This document shows, piece after piece, positions 6,359 to 10,149 of a stretch of DNA of 10,149 nucleotides. Origin of the DNA: Synechococcaceae cyanobacterium RL_1_2 (GTDB lineage: Bacteria > Cyanobacteriota > Cyanobacteriia > Cyanobacteriales > JAAUPO01); the NCBI GenBank assembly GCA_012033095.1, contig JAAUPO010000038.1, positions 1 to 10,149 of the forward strand, given 5' to 3'. Position 1 is the stretch's first letter, and every line of letters begins with the position of its first letter. The position numbers and the translations under genes were made by a program. Under the pieces are notes generated by a model. The model worked only from the letters and a program-made list of their open reading frames with translations, ran no database searches and was not told the DNA's origin.

Positions 6359-6871
6359 ATGGGGCAATTAACAGCACAGGAATTAATCACACATTTGGGT
6401 TTGGAAAGACATGTGGAAGGGGGATATTTTTCGGAAACCTATCGCTCTTTAGAGTTGGTTAATACCGATCGCAGTCCCCAGCCGTCGCGATCGATGGTTA
6501 CGTCGATTTATTATCTCTTGACCAAGGAGCATCCGATCGATTATCTTCATGTCAACAAATCCCCCATCATCCATTATTTCCAAGGTGGCTCTACTATTAC
6601 TTATTATTTGATCAATCCCGATGGCCAATTAGAAACCCATTATTTAGGGTTAAACGTTGCGGCCGGAGAAAAACCCCAATTGATTGTACCCGGTGGTTAT
6701 TGGAAAACGGCGGTACTTTTGCGGGGAGACTATGGTTTGATTGGAGAAGCCGTAGCACCAGGGTTTGAGTATGAAGATATGGCGATCGCGACCACCAAGG
6801 AAATCAAGGACAATTTTCCTAAAATCTGGCCCACGTTAGCCCCTTACATTCACCCAGAACACCATGGCTAA
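6359..6871 (+). CDS. Cupin_5 (DUF985) family protein
   Basis: This 170-aa protein has the length and motif order of the Cupin_5 family (YML079-like): HVEGGYFSETYRS (18-30), TSIYYLL (48-54), SPIIHYFQGG (68-77), LIVPGGYWKTAVL (108-120) and AVAPGFEYEDM (131-141). The fold is a single beta-barrel. Biochemical function is poorly defined for this family, so I assign none. It is soluble, with no signal peptide. The ATG at 6359 begins MGQLTAQELITHLGL, a typical N-terminus for the family, though no strong Shine-Dalgarno precedes it. The last 8 nt overlap the start of the following transferase gene, indicating one transcript and translational coupling. A miniature repeat lies just upstream. Confidence 0.88.
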   Translation: MGQLTAQELITHLGLERHVEGGYFSETYRSLELVNTDRSPQPSRSMVTSIYYLLTKEHPIDYLHVNKSPIIHYFQGGSTITYYLINPDGQLETHYLGLNVAAGEKPQLIVPGGYWKTAVLLRGDYGLIGEAVAPGFEYEDMAIATTKEIKDNFPKIWPTLAPYIHPEHHG

Positions 6872-7502
6872 AGGGTTAACGCTAGTTATCTTTACCCGCT
6901 ATCCCCAGTTAGGCCAGACAAAAACCAGAATGATTCCTGAGTTAGGGGCGGCCGGAGCCTTGGCCCTCCACCAGGATTTAACGGTGCATACCCTCAAAAC
7001 TGCACGCACACTCCAGGCCCAACTTGATTGCCATGTTGAAATTCACTTCCATGGGGGCAATCACCGAGCGATGGCTACTTGGTTAGGGGAGGAAGGGCAT
7101 CAGGTATATCGACGCCAAATTGATGGGGATTTAGGGATAAAAATGAACCATGCTTTTGGTACAACCCTCCGCGATCGCGGTGACCGTACGATTATTATTG
7201 GCACCGATTGCCCTAGTCTGACGGTGGAAATCTTGATTTCTGGTTTTACAGCCTTAGAACATCATGATGGGGTGTTAGGGCCAGCTTGGGATGGCGGTTA
7301 TTATTTGATTGGCCTACAACAACCCCAACCCGAATTATTTTGTGGCATTGCCTGGGGAACGGAACAAGTAAAGCAACAAACTTTAGCGATCGTGACCCAA
7401 CTAAACTTAAATTTTGCCCTACTAGAACCCCTACCAGATATCGATCGCCCTACCGATTTACCAATTTGGGAACAGATTAAAACCACGTTAGAGGATGTTT
7501 GA
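6864..7502 (+). CDS. TIGR04282 / DUF2064 transferase (rSAM/selenodomain-associated transferase 1)
   Basis: This 212-aa protein has the GT-A nucleotidyl/glycosyl-transferase fold related to CofC. Motifs are VIFTRYPQLGQTKTRMIP (8-25, nucleotide-binding loop), GTDCPSL (113-119, metal-binding region), GPAWDGGYYLIGL (139-151, the family signature) and PDIDRPTDL (191-199). Known family members sit near radical SAM or selenium-domain genes and often beside a TIGR04283 transferase; the donor and acceptor are not established. Here the TIGR04283 partner is about 4.7 kb upstream and frameshifted. The ATG overlaps the cupin stop by 8 nt, so the two are co-translated. The last three codons (Glu-Asp-Val) and the TGA are supplied by the first 12 bases of repeat copy 3, so the C-terminus has been rewritten by insertion. 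The conserved domain is complete, and function is probably kept. Confidence 0.9.
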   Translation: MAKGLTLVIFTRYPQLGQTKTRMIPELGAAGALALHQDLTVHTLKTARTLQAQLDCHVEIHFHGGNHRAMATWLGEEGHQVYRRQIDGDLGIKMNHAFGTTLRDRGDRTIIIGTDCPSLTVEILISGFTALEHHDGVLGPAWDGGYYLIGLQQPQPELFCGIAWGTEQVKQQTLAIVTQLNLNFALLEPLPDIDRPTDLPIWEQIKTTLEDV

Positions 7503-7625
7503 AAAGCCCTCCTTGCCCCCCTATTCTTGGGGAAATCACCAAATTTTAACCAATGAAGTCCCCTAAATTGAGGGATTTAGGGGGGCGACTCCACAACATT
7601 TGATACTTTTCAAACACATTCTTAG
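7491..7625 (+). repeat. MITE-like ~133-bp repeat, copy 3, supplying a stop codon
   Basis: This copy begins GAGGATGTTTGAAAAG and ends CTTTTCAAACACATTCTTAG. The 10-bp terminal inverted repeats (7497-7506 and 7606-7615) are perfect. The first 12 bases are read in frame by the TIGR04282 gene as Glu-Asp-Val-stop. TTAG occurs at the left junction (7489-7492) and the right end (7622-7625), possibly a target duplication. The internal palindrome is weaker than in copy 2 (CCCCTAAATTGAGGG). Confidence 0.9.
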
Positions 7626-7634
7626 GTAATCAAT

Positions 7635-7690
7635 CAATTAATCAAACAAACAATTAATCAAACAAACAAACAATTAATCAAACAAACAAA
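7635..7690 (+). repeat. Tandem repeat with 20-bp period
   Basis: One 16-bp unit CAATTAATCAAACAAA is followed by two 20-bp units CAATTAATCAAACAAACAAA. A partial unit, CAATTAATTAATTACAG, comes next. The units differ only in the number of CAAA steps, so slippage is the likely origin. It starts 9 bp after repeat copy 3. Confidence 0.9.
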
Positions 7691-7799
7691 CAATTAATTA
7701 ATTACAGATTTAATCCGAATCTAATCCTAATCAATTAATATAGCCGTAGCCAAAGAGGTTAAGATACAACCGCAGCGACTACAGCTGATCCTATGGGCG

Positions 7800-7811
7800 C
7801 GATGATCATCG
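7800..7811. promoter_or_regulatory. 12-bp perfect palindrome, possible operator
   Basis: CGATGATCATCG is a perfect palindrome 92 nt upstream of the preferred ATG (7904) of the HlpA-like glycosyltransferase and 44 nt upstream of the alternative GTG (7856). Its size and place suit a dimeric regulator site, but no regulator is known and no promoter hexamers are clear. A chance palindrome is quite possible. Confidence 0.2.
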
Positions 7812-7903
7812 ACCCTGAATAATCTTAATCATCATTGTTGTGATTTGTAGCGATCGTGATCAATCCTGTTCCCATAATCAAAAACTGTTCCAATTTTGAT
7901 GTG

Positions 7904-8821
7904 ATGACCCTAAAAACCCCCGTTGTCTTTGTTATCTTTAACCGGCCAGATAATACTCAAAAAGTTTTTGAGCGCATTAGGCAAGCCCAACCCTCTAAGT
8001 TATTAGTCATTGCTGATGGAGCTAGGGCAAATAAACCAGAAGAAGAAGAATTATGCCAAACCACCAGAGCAATTATTGACACCGTTGATTGGGACTGTGA
8101 AGTTTTAAAAAACTATTCCGATATCAATTTGGGCATTAAAGAGCGTATCAGCAGCGGTTTCAACTGGGTCTTTGAATTAGAAGAGGAAGCAATTATCTTA
8201 GAAGATGATTGCTTACCGGATTTCACTTTTTTTAGATTTTGCGAAGAACTATTAGAGCAATATCGCGATGACACCAGAGTAATGGAGATTTTGGGCAGTA
8301 ATGTGTTGACAACCTGGAAGCCCGAACTGCAAAGCTATCACTTTTCTTACTTTGGCGGTTGTTGGGGTTGGGCTACCTGGAGACGGGCTTGGCAACATTA
8401 CGATGTCGATATGCAGGCATGGCAAGATCCAGAGGTAAAACAAAGACTTAGGGATATTATTGGGAATGAACAACAGTATCAAAATCGGGCTCAGGTTTTT
8501 GATGCTACCTACACAGGTAAAATTCTTACGTGGGATTACCAATGGTTATTCACCCGCATGATTAATTCTGGCCTTTCCATTACTCCTTCCCGCAATCTGA
8601 TTTCTAATCTAGGTTTTAATTCCAATTCCACCAACACATCACTCGATGTAAACGGGGTTGGCAATCTTCCCACCTATCCGATGGCGTTCCCGATGAAAGG
8701 GCCGCAGGCAGTGGTGGTCGATCGCGATTTTGATAATACCCGCTACGCTAAAACCTGGGATAATGGCTTTAAAAATAGGCTGAAGCGTTCCCTAAAAAGA
8801 CGTTTAATGGCTCTCAAATAA
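7904..8821 (+). CDS. HlpA-like family 2 glycosyltransferase
   Basis: From the preferred ATG the protein has 305 aa. TPVVFVIFNRPDNTQKVFERIR (5-26), split by family as strand-loop-helix, opens the GT-A domain. LLVIADGAR (33-41), NLGIKERISSG (75-85) and EEAIILEDDCLP (94-105, with the metal-binding EDD at 100-102) follow. Further on are GGCWGWATWRRAW (151-163) and TWDYQW (209-214). These are characteristic of cyanobacterial proteins labelled hemolytic protein HlpA-like, which are really glycosyltransferases; hemolysis is an old label. It probably transfers a sugar to a cell-surface glycan or lipid in the cytoplasm; donor and acceptor are unknown. The C-terminus is basic (KNRLKRSLKRRLMALK), perhaps for membrane contact. 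The open frame extends upstream to a GTG at 7856, but MTLKTPVVF is the usual N-terminus; no Shine-Dalgarno decides. It stands alone between repeat-rich stretches. Confidence 0.85.
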   Translation: MTLKTPVVFVIFNRPDNTQKVFERIRQAQPSKLLVIADGARANKPEEEELCQTTRAIIDTVDWDCEVLKNYSDINLGIKERISSGFNWVFELEEEAIILEDDCLPDFTFFRFCEELLEQYRDDTRVMEILGSNVLTTWKPELQSYHFSYFGGCWGWATWRRAWQHYDVDMQAWQDPEVKQRLRDIIGNEQQYQNRAQVFDATYTGKILTWDYQWLFTRMINSGLSITPSRNLISNLGFNSNSTNTSLDVNGVGNLPTYPMAFPMKGPQAVVVDRDFDNTRYAKTWDNGFKNRLKRSLKRRLMALK

Positions 8822-8836
8822 TAGCTTCTCCGTAAA

Positions 8837-8864
8837 ATTGAAATTGAAATATTGAAATTGAAAT
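8837..8864 (+). repeat. 14-bp perfect tandem repeat
   Basis: ATTGAAATTGAAAT is present twice in succession, 15 nt after the HlpA-like gene stop. The unit is itself built from AAATTG steps. Confidence 0.85.
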
Positions 8865-9019
8865 CCCATAAAAGTTTTAGTCGGTAGTGCTAAAGCTGTA
8901 AAAATATTTAGACCCAGGATAATTGATTATCAAGGGGTTTAATCTTCCCGAGCTTTACTTGTATAGGACTACCAAAAATGGATCGGTTTTAATCCCAAAT
9001 CCGCCCAGTAGAATAAGGG

Positions 9020-9051
9020 AATTGTTGAAGCCATTAATATCATCAACAATT
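9020..9051. repeat. Inverted repeat, 9-bp stem with 14-nt loop
   Basis: AATTGTTGA (9020-9028) pairs with TCAACAATT (9043-9051). The AT-rich stem has no following T run. It may be a weak RNA hairpin or a protein site. Confidence 0.5.
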
Positions 9052-9110
9052 GAAATAAAGACTGAAATAAAGATTATTTTCCCATAGTAAACAAAACGGT
9101 TTTGGTATCA

Positions 9111-9243
9111 GAGGATGTTTGAAATGCCCCCCTTGCCCACCATTCTGGGGGAAATCACCTAGATTTTAACCAATGAAGTCCTCCAAATGGGGGGATTTAG
9201 GGGCGACTCCACAACATTTGATACTTTTCAAACGCGTTCTTAG
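9111..9243 (+). repeat. MITE-like ~133-bp repeat, copy 4
   Basis: This copy runs from GAGGATGTTTGAAATG to CTTTTCAAACGCGTTCTTAG. It has one mismatch in the left terminal repeat (GTTTGAAATG) and a degraded internal palindrome (CCTCCAAATGGGGGG). It lies about 180 bp upstream of cdsA, in the same orientation as the other three copies. Confidence 0.88.
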
Positions 9244-9331
9244 ATCAAATTGAATAGGATAGGGAATTGCTGTAATCAAGATGGAATCTACTTTTTAAGA
9301 AAATTTCTCTTTTTTCTAGTAGGAAATTGGC

Positions 9332-9337
9332 TACAAT
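9332..9337 (+). promoter_or_regulatory. Putative -10 element of cdsA
   Basis: TACAAT lies 88 nt upstream of the cdsA ATG. No good -35 is present at 17 bp. Transcription would start near 9344. This is a weak prediction from one hexamer. Confidence 0.25.
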
Positions 9338-9425
9338 TACTGCGATCAATTTAACTATTTATAACTATTTCTTAATCTTGGCCCGTCGCCCCTTACCATA
9401 TACCTTAAAAAGATTTCTTTACACC

Positions 9426-10149
9426 ATGCCTTGGACTCGCATTACCAGTGGATTAATCGCTATTACGATCGCTTTAACCGCCATTATCTTGGGGGGATGG
9501 TTTTTTGTACTGGGTATCGCAGTTACGATGTTTTTGGCTAAACAAGAATATTTCCGAATGGTCAATGCTAAGGGAATTGAGCCTTCGGTTAAAACTACAA
9601 TCATCTTTTCCCAAATTTTATTAATTGTGGCAGCGATCGCTCCGACCTATACAGATGTAATGTTTTGTATTTCTGGTACGGTGATTTGTTTTTATTTATT
9701 ATTTAAACCAAAACTTGCCACGATCGCGGACATTTCGACCTCAATTTTAGGTTTATTTTATTTAGGTTATTTACCTAGTTATTGGATACGTTTACGGGTA
9801 GGTTTAGATGTCAATTTTGATGCATTTCAGTTTGAAATTTTAAAAGAAATTCCCAAGTTTTTACTCACCCTCAACGATATTCCCTACGCCCTGATTGTGA
9901 CCTTACTGGTGATGGCTTGCATTTGGGCCGCCGATATTGGCGCTTATTTTATGGGGAAATGGTTCGGTAAAACTAAGCTATCCCACATTAGTCCGAAAAA
10001 AACCGTGGAAGGGGCAATATTTGGCTTTCTTGGTAGTGTCATTGTTGGAGAATTAGGGGCATGGTATCTAGGGTGGAACTATTGGATGATGAGTGGTCTA
10101 ATTTTAGGCTTATTAATTGGCACCACCAGTTTGCTAGGGGATTTAACAG
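9426..10149 (+). CDS. cdsA: Phosphatidate cytidylyltransferase (CDP-diacylglycerol synthase), 3' end outside window
   Basis: The frame is open from ATG 9426 to the window edge, giving 241 residues with no stop. CdsA makes CDP-diacylglycerol from phosphatidate and CTP, the branch point for phosphatidylglycerol, the only major phospholipid of cyanobacterial thylakoids. The sequence shows RITSGL (5-10), several hydrophobic helices (about 9-37, 56-71, 77-93, 155-170, 197-215, 222-237) and WAADIGAYFMGKWFGKTKLS...SPKKTVEG (167-196), the conserved block before the catalytic signature. The visible end, LLGDL, is where the family continues into ESxxKR and the metal-binding Asp region, which lies beyond the window. 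It is an integral membrane enzyme. The start agrees with the family N-terminus (MPWTRI), although no strong Shine-Dalgarno is present. Repeat copy 4 and a possible -10 hexamer lie upstream. Confidence 0.93.
   Translation, partial: MPWTRITSGLIAITIALTAIILGGWFFVLGIAVTMFLAKQEYFRMVNAKGIEPSVKTTIIFSQILLIVAAIAPTYTDVMFCISGTVICFYLLFKPKLATIADISTSILGLFYLGYLPSYWIRLRVGLDVNFDAFQFEILKEIPKFLLTLNDIPYALIVTLLVMACIWAADIGAYFMGKWFGKTKLSHISPKKTVEGAIFGFLGSVIVGELGAWYLGWNYWMMSGLILGLLIGTTSLLGDLT

Larger units (their letters stand above)
8822..9110. other. Gene-free AT-rich stretch with short repeats
   Basis: No coding frame is credible here. The stretch contains the 14-bp tandem pair at 8837-8864, an inverted repeat GATAAT-TG-ATTATC (8918-8931), a 9-bp stem (9020-9051) and a 12-bp tandem pair TGAAATAAAGAC / TGAAATAAAGAT (9051-9074). 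Neither hairpin is followed by a T tract, so neither is a convincing intrinsic terminator. Confidence 0.6.

Noticed and set aside
7904-8821. Hemolysin function implied by the HlpA-like family label
   Set aside because: The visible motifs (IFNRP, EDD, GWATWRRAW) are those of a GT-A glycosyltransferase; no hemolysin feature is present.
9020-9051. Intrinsic terminator for the HlpA-like gene
   Set aside because: The stem is AT-rich, has a 14-nt loop, lies 200 nt after the stop codon and has no T tract.
521-9243. The four repeats as a CRISPR-like array
   Set aside because: Copies are ~133 bp, kilobases apart and foldback in structure; there are no regular spacers and no cas genes.
9419-9604. Minus-strand ORF of 61 codons
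   Set aside because: It lies entirely over the start of cdsA, which has clear family motifs; the antisense frame shows none.
1334-9640. HIP1 octamers GCGATCGC as a local signal
   Set aside because: Six copies at scattered positions are the normal genome-wide pattern of many cyanobacteria; used only as evidence for the host group.

Overview
The window looks like chromosomal DNA from a cyanobacterium, probably a unicellular member related to Crocosphaera/Cyanothece or Microcystis (inference; the species cannot be fixed). Six copies of the HIP1 octamer GCGATCGC can be read, starting at 1334, 3876, 5648, 6782, 7171 and 9633. Intergenic DNA is AT-rich, miniature repeats of a type common in these genomes are present, and the gene set (phytochrome PAS domain, caspase-like protein, HlpA-like glycosyltransferase) fits.

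Layout. At the left edge a minus-strand phytochrome-type PAS domain is broken by a frameshift and stop. Everything else is on the plus strand: a repeat copy; a 24-codon upstream ORF overlapping a TTG-started alpha/beta-hydrolase esterase; an 8-bp tandem repeat; a family 2 glycosyltransferase (TIGR04283 type) split by a frameshift at a T5A7 run; a 670-aa membrane-anchored caspase-fold protein whose catalytic His and Cys are both replaced; an 859-bp AT-rich gap with diverged duplications; a membrane-anchored lambda-lysozyme-like muramidase; a second repeat copy; a different miniature inverted-repeat element; a Cupin_5 gene overlapping a TIGR04282-type transferase gene; a third repeat copy that supplies that gene's stop codon; a 20-bp tandem repeat; an HlpA-like glycosyltransferase; a 600-bp gap with short repeats and the fourth repeat copy; and the first 241 codons of cdsA, cut by the window end.

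Functional reading. Most genes look like separate transcription units. The one clear operon is cupin plus TIGR04282 transferase (8-nt overlap). TIGR04282 and TIGR04283 proteins are often neighbours, but here they lie about 4.7 kb apart with the caspase-like protein, muramidase and cupin between them, and one is frameshifted. Several genes concern envelope or glycan chemistry (three glycosyltransferase-fold proteins, a muramidase, CdsA), but nothing shows that they form one pathway.

The strongest points for follow-up are the ~133-bp repeat family (four copies, all in one orientation, one supplying a stop codon), the double active-site loss in the caspase-like protein, the slippery-site frameshift, and the upstream ORF in front of the esterase. 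I see no complete transposase, CRISPR array, tRNA or rRNA.
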